Positions 25,339 through 33,908 of a DNA stretch of 53,152 nucleotides are shown here, piece by piece. Position 1 is the stretch's first letter, and each line of letters starts with the position of its first letter. The position numbers were made by a program, and so were the translations under genes. Under the pieces are notes generated by a model. It had not been told where the DNA came from and did not search any database. It was given only the letters and a program-made list of their open reading frames with translations. This DNA is from Candidatus Poribacteria bacterium (GTDB taxonomy: Bacteria; Poribacteria; WGA-4E; WGA-3G), in NCBI GenBank assembly GCA_021295715.1, contig JAGWBV010000042.1:1-53152 (forward strand). The letters are read 5' to 3'.

Positions 25339-26370
25339 GTGCGTAAATTATTGTTTCGCGTTTCTGCATTGGTTTTAACGATTGCGTTGGTAGTTCCATT
25401 GCTCGCCGAAGGTGAAGAAGGTATTCTGGACAGAGTTAAAAACAGAGGTCGACTGATATGTGGCGTGAATAAGGAATTGCCCGGTTTCGGTTTTCTTGGT
25501 CAAAATGGTGAATGGAAGGGGTTTGACGTAGATTATGGTCGGGCGATTGCTGCTGCCGTTCTGGGGGACCCGAATAAGGTTGAGTTCCGTCCCTTAAAGG
25601 CTGCTGAGCGTTTCCCCGCTCTCCAGACGGGCGAAATAGATGTTCTTATCCGCAACACCACGTGGACACTGACTCGCGACACGGATCTCGGTGCTGATTT
25701 CTGTCCACCGACCTTTTATGACGGCCAAGGTTTCATGCTCCGTAAGGAGCTCGGGATAACATCACTTAAGGAGCTGGCGGGTGCGACTGTCGGTGTCACT
25801 TCTGGCAGTACGACCGAATTAAACCTCGCCGATACGACACGTGCCTTAGGCATCGAAGTTGAGTCTATCGTTTTTGAGGAAACTGAAACGCTTTATCAAA
25901 GTTACGATCAGGGACGTTGCGATGTCGTAACAAGCGACAAATCCCAATTAATCTCCCGTCGTCAATCCCTGAAAAACCCGGATGACCATATTATTCTTGA
26001 CGTAACCATTTCGAAAGAACCGTTGGGTCCCGTTACCGTTCATGGAGATAACGAGTGGAATGATGTCGTGAGTTGGGTCGTTTATGCCACGTTCTCCGCC
26101 GAGGAGCACGGCATTACGCAAGCCAACGTCAACACCTTTAAACCAGAGAATACAGAGAATCCCGAAATCAAGCGGTTCTTGGGTTTAGGTGAAGGTGGGG
26201 GTATGGGTGAAAAACTCGGACTGTCGAAAGATTGGGCGCGCCACGTCATCGCTGCTGTTGGCAACTATGGCGAGATTTTTGACCGTAATCTGACACCACT
26301 GGGCCTGCCACGTGGCGTCAATAAACCTTGGACGCAAGGCGGTTTACTCTATGCAATGCCGTTCCGTTAA
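25339..26370 (+). CDS. aapJ: Amino-acid ABC transporter, periplasmic binding protein (AapJ/BztA type)
   Basis: A 343-residue type II solute-binding protein beginning with GTG. AGAGAGGA lies a few bases upstream. The signal peptide covers about residues 1-23 (LVLTIALVVPLLAEG). VKNRGRLICGVNKELPGFGF and GEWKGFDVDYGRAIAAAVLG are typical of the polar amino-acid binding family. RNTTWTLTRDTDLGADF and GRCDVVTSDKSQL match the general L-amino-acid binding subgroup. It delivers amino acids such as Glu, Gln or Asp to the two permeases that follow. It is the first gene of a four-gene operon. Confidence 0.9.
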   Translation: MRKLLFRVSALVLTIALVVPLLAEGEEGILDRVKNRGRLICGVNKELPGFGFLGQNGEWKGFDVDYGRAIAAAVLGDPNKVEFRPLKAAERFPALQTGEIDVLIRNTTWTLTRDTDLGADFCPPTFYDGQGFMLRKELGITSLKELAGATVGVTSGSTTELNLADTTRALGIEVESIVFEETETLYQSYDQGRCDVVTSDKSQLISRRQSLKNPDDHIILDVTISKEPLGPVTVHGDNEWNDVVSWVVYATFSAEEHGITQANVNTFKPENTENPEIKRFLGLGEGGGMGEKLGLSKDWARHVIAAVGNYGEIFDRNLTPLGLPRGVNKPWTQGGLLYAMPFR

Positions 26371-26372
26371 AG

Positions 26373-27557
26373 ATGGAAAATAATTCACCGAAAGTTGTAT
26401 CGGGAAAAATCCCCTTCTGGCGAGATATCCGAGTGTTGCGGATCCTGTTTCAGGTTATTTTCCTGCTCGGTGTGATTTTGTTGTTAGTCATTCTTTACAC
26501 GAACATGTTAAAGGGGCTGCGTGGGCTTGGACTAACACTGAACCTCGATTTTCTTCAGGACGAAGCCGGGTTTGACATTTCGGAGGGGATTCCCTATGAA
26601 CCTTCGGATGTGTATCTCAAAGCGTTCTGGGTTGGGATCCTGAATACCCTGAAAGTCAGCTGCATCGGGATCGTCTGCGCGACGCTGCTGGGACTCCTTT
26701 TCGGCATCGCTCGACTGTCGAGTAACTGGTTAATCCGAACGATAGCGACCGCTTATGTTGAATGTTTCCGGAACGTTCCGCTCCTGCTTCAGATTCTGTT
26801 TTGGTACACTGCTGTCGTCGGTCAACTCCCCAGAGTTAGGGAGAGTATAGCCCTGTTCGGAGGTGTGTTCATTAACAACCGAGGGATATACTTACCGTCG
26901 CCTGAGCCGACCTCAGGTCTGAAAATTTGGCTCGGTTTTCTTGGCGCGGGTTTACTCTTGGCAGCGGTTCTCTATGTTGTGCGGTGGCGGAAACTCCAAC
27001 GGTTGGATCGTCCCGGTTTTCGTGCCAAGTGGGCACTACCTGCCTTCCTTATTGTGGCACTTTGTGGATGGTTTCTCACCCCAGGCAGGCCGTTCACGCT
27101 GGATTTACCGGTGTTACAAGGTTTCAACTTCAGAGGCGGGATGCGCTTTTCACCAGAGTTTTCTGCCCTTTTAATCGCGCTTTCTGTCTATACAGGGGCT
27201 TTTATTGCTGAAATCGTGAGAAGCGGTATACAATCCGTCGTTAAAGGGCAACGCGAAGCAGCGAGAGCCATCGGTTTGAAGGAATCGCAGACATTACGGT
27301 TAATCGTTCTACCCCAGTCTATCCCGATCATTGTGCCACCGCTGACAAGTCAGTACTTGAACCTCACGAAAAATTCAAGTTTGGCTGTTGCAATCGGTTT
27401 CCCCGACCTGGTGAGCGTCGGAAATACGATGATGACGCAGACAGGGCAATCAATTCCCGTTTTTGCGATGATTATGGCGAGTTATCTGGTGATGAGTTTG
27501 ACGACATCAGCAGCCATGAATTGGTACAACCGTTGGATTAACCGCGTTGGGCGGTGA
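26373..27557 (+). CDS. aapQ: Amino-acid ABC transporter permease (AapQ type)
   Basis: A 394-residue inner-membrane permease. The reading frame opens earlier, inside aapJ, but the ATG at 26373, two bases after the aapJ stop, fits the family length. The first helix is at about residues 22-45. The insert between the early helices (about 60-85) is typical of the AapQ/M group. GILNTLKVSCIGIVCATLLG begins the transport core. The ATPase-coupling EAA loop is REAARAIGLKESQTLRLIVL near residue 300, followed by PQSIPIIVPPLTSQYLNL. It pairs with AapM in the membrane. Confidence 0.9.
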   Translation: MENNSPKVVSGKIPFWRDIRVLRILFQVIFLLGVILLLVILYTNMLKGLRGLGLTLNLDFLQDEAGFDISEGIPYEPSDVYLKAFWVGILNTLKVSCIGIVCATLLGLLFGIARLSSNWLIRTIATAYVECFRNVPLLLQILFWYTAVVGQLPRVRESIALFGGVFINNRGIYLPSPEPTSGLKIWLGFLGAGLLLAAVLYVVRWRKLQRLDRPGFRAKWALPAFLIVALCGWFLTPGRPFTLDLPVLQGFNFRGGMRFSPEFSALLIALSVYTGAFIAEIVRSGIQSVVKGQREAARAIGLKESQTLRLIVLPQSIPIIVPPLTSQYLNLTKNSSLAVAIGFPDLVSVGNTMMTQTGQSIPVFAMIMASYLVMSLTTSAAMNWYNRWINRVGR

Positions 27558-27582
27558 TTGAACTATCAATCACTTATAACCC

Positions 27583-28785
27583 ATGAGAAAGGCGCATCAC
27601 ACAGTGGAAGAACGAGAGTTTACGCAAGAAATGAAGCCCCCAGCCCATACAAAAAGTCCCGCGCGATGGCTTAAGGACAACTTATTTAACACGTGGTACA
27701 ACGTGCTTTTGAGTTGCTTGGTGCTTGTCGTCCTTTTCTTTGTTTTTAAGGTGCTTTTGACATGGGCTTTCACAGAGGCAAAGTGGGGCGTTATTCCAGC
27801 GAACCTTCAGCTCTTTAGCGTCGGGTCTTATCCACGGGAACAGATATGGCGCGTATGGAGTGTGATTTATATTTTCTGCGTGCTTGTCGGTTTGAGTGCC
27901 GGAATCTGGGGTGCCTTAACGCTCCGATTTGCCCTTGTGCTTGGAGGTATTTGGTTTATTGGTGCGCTTTCCCCCTTTGAACTCTCAACGCGAGGATGGT
28001 TTTTAGGTGCCGTCGCCACAACAGCAGTTTCTCTTTTCCTTGGACGTGGGAGAACAAATTTACGCCCTTGGATTTTAGGGGCATGGCTGCTCTCCTTTCC
28101 CTTGATAATGATAGTGTTACGCGGGTTCGGGGAGAATGCTGTTCTCACAAGCAATTGGGGTGGACTTTTATTGACCCTGATTTTAGCGGTTGTCGGTATC
28201 GTCGTCTCTTTTCCGCTGGGTGTGTTTTTAGCACTCTGCCGTCAGAGCGATCTTCCTGCTATTCGATGGATTTCAACGGCTTATATTGAGGCTGTCCGCG
28301 GTGTGCCGTTGATAACAATCCTATTCATGGGGAATATCTTGGTACCGATCTTCATGCCGGGGCTTGATATTAACCAAGTTTTACGGATGATGCTCGGAAT
28401 CACCTTCTTCTCTGCCGCTTACATGGCAGAGAACGTTCGTGGCGGACTCCAAGGGATTCCGCGCGGCCAACACGAGGCTGCACAAGCGGTAGGACTTAAC
28501 TACGTGCAGACAATGCTGTTTATCGTCTTACCGCAAGCACTCCGGTCGGTCATTCCAGCGATTGTTGGACAATTCATCGCCTTGTTTAAGGACACATCCT
28601 TAGTTGCTATCATCGGGCTTATTGACCTCTTAGGGGTCGCCAGAAGTGTTATCGCCAATCCAGACTGGTTCGGACTGCAAGCCGAGGTCTACCTGTTCGC
28701 TGCAATTATCTATTTCATTTTCAGTTATTCGATGTCCTACGGCAGTCAGGAAATTGAAACCGCACTCGGAGTCGGGGAGCACTAA
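27583..28785 (+). CDS. aapM: Amino-acid ABC transporter permease (AapM type)
   Basis: A 400-residue permease, partner of AapQ. About eight hydrophobic segments are visible. A cluster of helices near residues 85-185 precedes the core, which starts at about 190 (GLLLTLILAVVGIVVSFPLG). YIEAVRGVPLITILFM and the EAA loop GQHEAAQAVGLNYVQTMLFI with VLPQALRSVIPAIVGQFIAL are conserved. No good ribosome-binding site precedes the ATG. It follows aapQ by 25 bases, so it may depend on readthrough of ribosomes or have a weak start. Confidence 0.9.
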   Translation: MRKAHHTVEEREFTQEMKPPAHTKSPARWLKDNLFNTWYNVLLSCLVLVVLFFVFKVLLTWAFTEAKWGVIPANLQLFSVGSYPREQIWRVWSVIYIFCVLVGLSAGIWGALTLRFALVLGGIWFIGALSPFELSTRGWFLGAVATTAVSLFLGRGRTNLRPWILGAWLLSFPLIMIVLRGFGENAVLTSNWGGLLLTLILAVVGIVVSFPLGVFLALCRQSDLPAIRWISTAYIEAVRGVPLITILFMGNILVPIFMPGLDINQVLRMMLGITFFSAAYMAENVRGGLQGIPRGQHEAAQAVGLNYVQTMLFIVLPQALRSVIPAIVGQFIALFKDTSLVAIIGLIDLLGVARSVIANPDWFGLQAEVYLFAAIIYFIFSYSMSYGSQEIETALGVGEH

Positions 28786-28841
28786 AACTTGTAAGTTCAG
28801 CCTGTGCAAAATTTGGAATACTTAGGAGGGGATGAAATAAT

Positions 28842-29603
28842 ATGGCAGAACACGAAAACGCGCCAAATGATCCTATTATTAGTTGTGAAGATGTACATAA
28901 ATGGTTTGACGATTTCCACGTCCTCAAAGGGATTACGACCTCGTTTGAAAAAGGCGAAAGGGCAGTGATATGCGGTCCCTCTGGCTCCGGAAAGTCTACA
29001 TTTATCCGAACGTTAAACCGTTTGGAGGAGCATCAGCGTGGCACAATTATCGTTGATGGTGTTGAACTCAGTGATGATCTCCGCAATATCAATCTTATCC
29101 GTCAGGAAGTCGGTATGGTGTTCCAACAGTTCAACCTGTTTCCGCACCTGACGAACCTACAGAATATCACCTTAGGTCCCATCCGAGTCAGGAAAATGAC
29201 GAAAAGTGAAGCCGAAGAGATCGCTTTATCGCTTTTAGAACGGGTGGATATCGCAGATCAGGCATACAAGTATCCCTCAGAAATTTCAGGGGGTCAACAG
29301 CAGCGGGTCGCAATCGCAAGAGCACTGGCGATGGAACCCAAGATTATGCTCTTCGATGAACCGACAAGTGCCCTCGACCCAGAGATGATTACGGAGGTGT
29401 TGGATGTGATGCGTGAGCTTGCGCGCTCCGGTATGACGATGCTGGTTGTGACGCATGAAATGGGATTTGCACGTGAAGTCGCCGATCGGATCCTCTTCTT
29501 TGATGAGGGAGCGATTGTCGAGGACGCAGCACCCGCAGATTTCTTCGATAACCCACAACACGAACGCACGAAACTTTTCATCTCGCAGACACTGCAACAT
29601 TAA
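28842..29603 (+). CDS. aapP: Amino-acid ABC transporter ATP-binding protein (AapP type)
   Basis: A 253-residue ABC ATPase with all motifs: Walker [17 protein letters not shown]-loop [17 protein letters not shown], signature [16 protein letters not shown], Walker [17 protein letters not shown] and switch His in [11 protein letters not shown]. It closes the operon after the two permeases. AGGAGGGG lies about 11 bases before the ATG. Together the four genes encode a full uptake system for polar amino acids. Confidence 0.93.
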   Translation: MAEHENAPNDPIISCEDVHKWFDDFHVLKGITTSFEKGERAVICGPSGSGKSTFIRTLNRLEEHQRGTIIVDGVELSDDLRNINLIRQEVGMVFQQFNLFPHLTNLQNITLGPIRVRKMTKSEAEEIALSLLERVDIADQAYKYPSEISGGQQQRVAIARALAMEPKIMLFDEPTSALDPEMITEVLDVMRELARSGMTMLVVTHEMGFAREVADRILFFDEGAIVEDAAPADFFDNPQHERTKLFISQTLQH

Positions 29604-29643
29604 GGATATATTGAAAAATAGGATACTTCCGCGGCATATGCGT

Positions 29644-30000
29644 TTAATAAATCGCTTGTAGAAGTGTAATCGGAATCGTTTCGGAAATCGAAGGTGTATA
29701 TGATGAAAGCAAAAGCAGTTCACTAACTGGAGGACATTGGAGAATCTCCAGCACAATCTCTTGCAGATCCTCGGGTAACTCGGCTAAGCCCGTGAGAGGA
29801 AAGCTCCGAGGTCCCATATCGGTCTTCTGAGCGAGTAGAGAGTATTCCAGAAAGGTCAACCCAACAGCCCTGCGTTCTTGTTTATTGAGCCACAGTAGAA
29901 TGTGAGGAGTCAGTTCAATGCCTGTTGCTTGTTCACCGGGGGCAAACGAAACGTAGAATGTGTCACTTACTTCATCGTAGTTAAAAACTGGTTGCGTCAT
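29644..30000 (-). CDS. DUF2283 family protein
   Basis: A 118-residue small protein. FNYDEVSDTFYVSFAPGEQA then ELTPHILLWLN and RAVGLTFLEYS match the short beta-strand pattern of DUF2283, a family of unknown function often found near toxin-antitoxin genes. The C-terminal half (about 60-118) is extra and has no recognised domain. It stands alone between the transporter operon and the dehydrogenase gene. The 220 bases upstream of the dehydrogenase (30001-30222) contain an A/T-rich stretch but nothing else named. Confidence 0.65.
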   Translation of the reverse strand: MTQPVFNYDEVSDTFYVSFAPGEQATGIELTPHILLWLNKQERRAVGLTFLEYSLLAQKTDMGPRSFPLTGLAELPEDLQEIVLEILQCPPVSELLLLSSYTPSISETIPITLLQAIY

Positions 30001-30222
30001 AATTGCATTTTTACCTAATCCTTACCGGTCATGCGTTTTCCAACGTATACCAACTACAGCCATGTATTTTCTCTTTTGCGTGCCTGAGTGTTAGTTTTAT
30101 TATATCATACAAACTAGATGAAAGCAAAATATGATTTTTCAGAGGGTGAACGCGGCAGATTCTACAATTCAAAAGCCGTTTTTAATATCCCCAATTCTCA
30201 CGAAAAAGATGTAGGACAAAAG

Positions 30223-30981
30223 ATGCGGTTGGATAACAAAATAGCCATTGTCACAGGAGCTGGACGCGGTATCGGCAGAGCAGTCGCGCTTCGGTTTGCC
30301 GAAGAGGGGGCGAAAGTCGTCGTTGACGACGTAAACGATCCCCTCGGCACAGCAACGGTCGCTACTATAACCGATGCGGGCGGTAAAGCACTGTTTGTCA
30401 ACGCTGATGTCTCTGATACTGCGGATGCCCAAGGACTCATTACTGAAACCGTTGACACTTACGGCACTGTTGATATTTTGGTGAACAACGCCATCTGCTC
30501 CACAGCTGATGTGCTGAACAACAACTGGGAGGCAAACTTGGCGGTTGCCCTCCAAGGCACCAGCCACTGTTCTAACGCCGTTATCCCTATAATGCAAGAG
30601 GCTGGAGGCGGTAGCATCGTCAATATTGCTTCTGTCAATGGACTCATTGGGTTACAGGCGATCCATGCGTATTCTGCTGCGAAAGGTGGCGTTATCGCTT
30701 TGACCCGCTCAATGGCAGTCGCACACGGTAAAGACAACATCCGTATCAACTGTATCTGTCCCGGGACGATTCAAACCGAAGTCTGGGAGCCGATGCTTGA
30801 ACGTAACCCACAAATCTTGGACGAAATCACGCCGTGGTATCCGTTGGGGCGGATTGGGCAACCTATTGACATCGCGAATGCCGCACTCTTTCTCGGTTCC
30901 GATGAAGCCAGTTTTGCAACGGGAGCAGTTTTCGTCATTGATGGTGGGTTGACCGCAGGCAATCACCAATTTCCAATCTGA
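30223..30981 (+). CDS. Short-chain dehydrogenase/reductase (SDR)
   Basis: A 252-residue classical SDR. The NAD(P)-binding TGAGRGIGRAVALRF is at the N terminus. VNNAICSTAD carries the structural NNA. NIASVNG and AYSAAKGGV hold the Ser, Tyr and Lys of the active site. VVDDVND at the end of the second strand favours NAD. The open frame reaches 35 codons further back, but AGGA lies 7 bases before the ATG at 30223 and the family begins here. The substrate is unknown. It is followed after 61 bases by a dioxygenase gene on the same strand. Confidence 0.9.
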   Translation: MRLDNKIAIVTGAGRGIGRAVALRFAEEGAKVVVDDVNDPLGTATVATITDAGGKALFVNADVSDTADAQGLITETVDTYGTVDILVNNAICSTADVLNNNWEANLAVALQGTSHCSNAVIPIMQEAGGGSIVNIASVNGLIGLQAIHAYSAAKGGVIALTRSMAVAHGKDNIRINCICPGTIQTEVWEPMLERNPQILDEITPWYPLGRIGQPIDIANAALFLGSDEASFATGAVFVIDGGLTAGNHQFPI

Positions 30982-31042
30982 TAGGTTAATAGCGGGAGAC
31001 ACCCAATTCAGACACAGGACGATTGACACACGGAGGGACCAA

Positions 31043-31894
31043 ATGGTAACACAAGAACAGGTCGATTTTTTTCAGGAAAACGGCTATCTCAAATTTGGGA
31101 GAGTTTTAGATAGCGATGGCGTTGAAGCCATGCGCGCGGGTTTAGATGCAGTCATTGAATTAGAACTTAGCGAAGGCGACGATTCCTCGCCGGAGTTCAA
31201 ATATGGACACGACCGACGCGAAAACCGACTCAATCGGGGGAGCGGACACCCGCGTGCGATTCATCAGTACGTTAACATGTGGAAGCGGGAGCAGAATTAT
31301 GAAGCAGCCATTCATCACCCGCTCATCGCTGGGACAGCACGCGCCCTACTGGATACACCTGAGGTCCGTCTCTGGCACGATCAGGTGATTTCCAAACCCC
31401 CAGAGGATAATGGTCATTTCGCATTCCATCACGATTTTTTCTTTTGGCCCCTCAGTCCACCGAATATTGTGAGCTGCTGGCTCGCTTTGGACGATGCAAC
31501 GGTGGATAGCGGGTGCATGCACGTTATGCCGAAAAGCCATAAAGATGAACGGTTCTCGGTTGCAGCAAGAGCAGCATTCAATGCGGAATCAGCAAAAGCG
31601 AGCGAAGAAGGGCACGAACCACCCCCAAACCCGTGGACAGAGAGAGGGAAGCTGGACATCAGTCACGGCATGCCGGTGGAACTGAAAGCAGGCGAGTGTA
31701 TGTTTCATCACTGCCTAAACTGGCACGGTACACCGCCAAATGTTACCGACCATCAACGTCGCGCATTTGTCATGATTTTCATGGCGCAAGACGTCTACTA
31801 TAACAACGCGCAATCGCCGAACCACGTCCTCGTTCCAACAATCGAGGTCGCGGATGGTGAACCGCTCGTCGGTGACGGATTCCCGGTAGCGTAA
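31043..31894 (+). CDS. Phytanoyl-CoA dioxygenase (PhyH) family protein 2
   Basis: A 283-residue Fe(II)/2-oxoglutarate oxygenase. The iron site is HHDFFFWPL (His and Asp near residue 132) and HHCLNWHGTPPNVTDHQRRA (distal His near 232, then the oxoglutarate Arg). SCWLALDDATVDSGCMHVMP is the conserved strand between them. GGAGG lies just before the start. It is not a close copy of the family member at 20059-20850. Multiple PhyH genes are usual in this kind of genome. The substrate is unknown. Confidence 0.9.
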   Translation: MVTQEQVDFFQENGYLKFGRVLDSDGVEAMRAGLDAVIELELSEGDDSSPEFKYGHDRRENRLNRGSGHPRAIHQYVNMWKREQNYEAAIHHPLIAGTARALLDTPEVRLWHDQVISKPPEDNGHFAFHHDFFFWPLSPPNIVSCWLALDDATVDSGCMHVMPKSHKDERFSVAARAAFNAESAKASEEGHEPPPNPWTERGKLDISHGMPVELKAGECMFHHCLNWHGTPPNVTDHQRRAFVMIFMAQDVYYNNAQSPNHVLVPTIEVADGEPLVGDGFPVA

Positions 31895-31910
31895 CCTGCA
31901 TGGCATCGGG

Positions 31911-31931
31911 GTTCCAACCCCTCCTACAGCG
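31911..31931. repeat. Short palindrome GGGGTTCCAACCCC
   Basis: GGGGTTCCAACCCCTCCTAC follows the dioxygenase gene. A half copy of its right arm is at 15446-15459. It belongs with the other short palindromes of the window and could serve as a weak terminator. Confidence 0.6.
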
Positions 31932-31957
31932 GAGATGCCGAGGTGAGGTTTAATGAC

Positions 31958-33227
31958 ATGAAAGATTCAGCTTTTATTACAAGAGTTGTCCTAAAAAACT
32001 ATAAGAGTATCGCCGCGTGTGATGTAAGATTACAGCCCTTGACATTCCTCGTAGGGCGCAACGGTGCGGGTAAGAGCAATTTTCTGGATGCGCTGCGATT
32101 CGTTGCCGATGCGTTGAACCATTCACTTGATCACGCCGTCCGCGCTCGTGGAGGTATCAACGATGTATGTAAACGAACTGATAGGTCTATAAACGATGTG
32201 TATAAACGAGCTGACAGGTCTATAAATGAGCCAGACCATTTCAGCATTCGTCTTGAATTCGCTTTACCTGATGGTTCTACGGGATACTATGCCTTCCAAA
32301 TTACGATAGGCGGCGTAATAAGAAGGTATGTGGTACAGACGGAAGAGTGTAAATTTCATAATGAGAATCTCAATACTCCTGATATTTACTTCAATGTAGT
32401 TAAAGGCAATGTAACGGACACAAGCGCAAAAGTCGCACCAGCAGCCGCACGGGATCGTCTTTACTTAGTAAATGCCTCAGGTTTACCGGAATTTCGTCCT
32501 GTTTACGAATCTCAATCCGGATAGAATCCGAGATCTTCAAGACCCGGATCCTGGAGATGTGCTTCTTCGTGATGGGAGTAACCTTACAAGTGTCTTCAGC
32601 CAACTCTCACCTGTGGTACGGGAAAATATTGAGGAATACCTGGCAGTGGTAGTCCCTGGCGTGCCACGTGTACATGTCAGGAAGTTTGGACCGAAGGAAA
32701 CATTAAGGTTCAGGCAGTACGTTCTTCAGAACGAGCACTCATGTCAATTTCTCGCAAATAACATGTCTGATGGGACCCTCCGCGTGTTAGGGATTCTCGT
32801 AGCACTATTCCAAGGAGATGGCGACACTCAAAAACGTGTGCCGCTCGTAGGAATTGAGGAGCCAGAGATAGCACTTCATCCAGGGGCGGTAGGGGCATTG
32901 CTTGATGCCCTTCGGGATGCTGCTCACAGAACGCAGGTTATCATCACCACTCACAGTCCAGATCTGCTTGAGGACAAGCATCTGGATGTAGACTCAATTC
33001 TTGCAGTTGAAGCAGATGATGGCAATACAGTGATCGCCCCAGTGGACGAGGTGGGAAGATCTGTATTGAGCGATCGGTTGTTTACAGTAGGTGAACTTCT
33101 ACGTGTTGATCAATTGCGGCCAGATCCAAATCAGACACCTTTGGCTAACCGTGAGAAAGTTAAGCAGCTTGATCTTTTTGATTCCAATAAAAAAGATACT
33201 AACCAAAAAAACAGGACGCGTAAATGA
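31958..33227 (+). pseudogene. AAA ATPase (AAA15/OLD-like) interrupted by a deletion and frameshift
   Basis: The first part (31958-32524) begins with TRVVLKNYKSIAACDVRLQP and Walker A FLVGRNGAGKSNFLDAL, then stops at TAG. The second part, in the +1 frame from about 32500 to 33227, continues the same protein. It runs from NLNPDRIRDLQDPDPGDVLL through the ABC-like signature NMSDGTLRVLGI and Walker B VGIEEPEIALHPGA to TTHSPDLLED. The end of part one (RPVY) lies directly against NLNPD, so roughly eight codons normally found between them seem to be missing along with the frame. A 33-base tandem duplication also lies early in the gene. Unless frameshifting restores it, the ATPase is inactive. A GTG at 31943 is an alternative start. 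Confidence 0.75.
32156..32221 (+). repeat. 33-bp tandem duplication inside the AAA ATPase gene
   Basis: Two consecutive 33-base units (32156-32188 and 32189-32221) encode INDVCKRTDRS and INDVYKRADRS, and a third begins as INE. They differ at a few positions, so the duplication is not brand new. The length keeps the frame. Confidence 0.85.
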
Positions 33228-33847
33228 CGGTCAAAATTGGATGTATTGTTGAAGGGCACGGCGAAGTAGAAGCTGTCCCAATTTTGATTCGACGCGTGGC
33301 AGCATGCCATTATCCTGAATTGACGACTGTCATTCCAACTTCGATTCGTATTCTGAGAAATAAGGTCTTTACAGTAGGTGAACTTGAGCGTGCAGTCGGA
33401 TTAGCAGTTCAGAATATCAAGCAACAAGGTGCTATATTTATCATCCTTGACAGTGACGATGACTGTCCTGCTCAATTAGGTCCGTCACTATTGCATCGAA
33501 TTTCACGAATTTTTCGTAATATGCCTATTGCTGTTGTTCTTGCCAGATATGAATTTGAGGCATGGTTTCTTGCGGCAGCCGCATCACTCCGTGGCAAAAG
33601 GGGTCTAAGAAGGGACATTGATCCTCCAAACGATCCGGAGGCGATTCGTGGGGCAAAAGAATGGTTGCGTGATCGAATGCAAAGCGGTAAAACGTACCGT
33701 TCTAAACGCGACCAACCTGCACTTGCAGCACTTTTTGATATAGAACAAGCGCGGCAAGCGGCCTCGTTCGATAAATGCTATCGCGACATCGTTCGCATCC
33801 TTGAAGAATCGCAAAAAGCGAGCGACCCCATCAGTAAACAAGCATAA
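33224..33847 (+). CDS. DUF4276 family protein (TOPRIM-like)
   Basis: A 207-residue protein of the DUF4276 family. GCIVEGHGEVEAVPILIRR supplies the acidic Glu-Gly-x-Gly-Glu pattern of a TOPRIM fold, and FIILDSDDDCPAQLG supplies the DxDxD pattern. EFEAWFLAAAASLRG is the next conserved segment. Its ATG overlaps the ATPase stop (ATGA), so translation is coupled. The pair resembles OLD/Gabija-type nucleases with the ATPase and TOPRIM parts on separate proteins, and DUF4276 genes are often found beside such ATPases. Nuclease activity is inferred. The gene is intact although the ATPase is broken. Confidence 0.8.
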   Translation: MTVKIGCIVEGHGEVEAVPILIRRVAACHYPELTTVIPTSIRILRNKVFTVGELERAVGLAVQNIKQQGAIFIILDSDDDCPAQLGPSLLHRISRIFRNMPIAVVLARYEFEAWFLAAAASLRGKRGLRRDIDPPNDPEAIRGAKEWLRDRMQSGKTYRSKRDQPALAALFDIEQARQAASFDKCYRDIVRILEESQKASDPISKQA

Positions 33848-33908
33848 GGGAGAAAATATAGCCTATTACACCAACTTCACAACTTCACCCATGGAATGGA
33901 GGTATAAT

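Noticed and set aside
32156-32221. A possible minimal CRISPR-like repeat
   Set aside because: The two units are directly adjacent with no spacer, differ internally and are translated in frame.
32522-32524. UAG in the AAA ATPase as a possible recoded (pyrrolysine) codon
   Set aside because: The continuation of the protein is in the +1 frame and residues are missing at the junction, so this is a frameshift with deletion, not readthrough.
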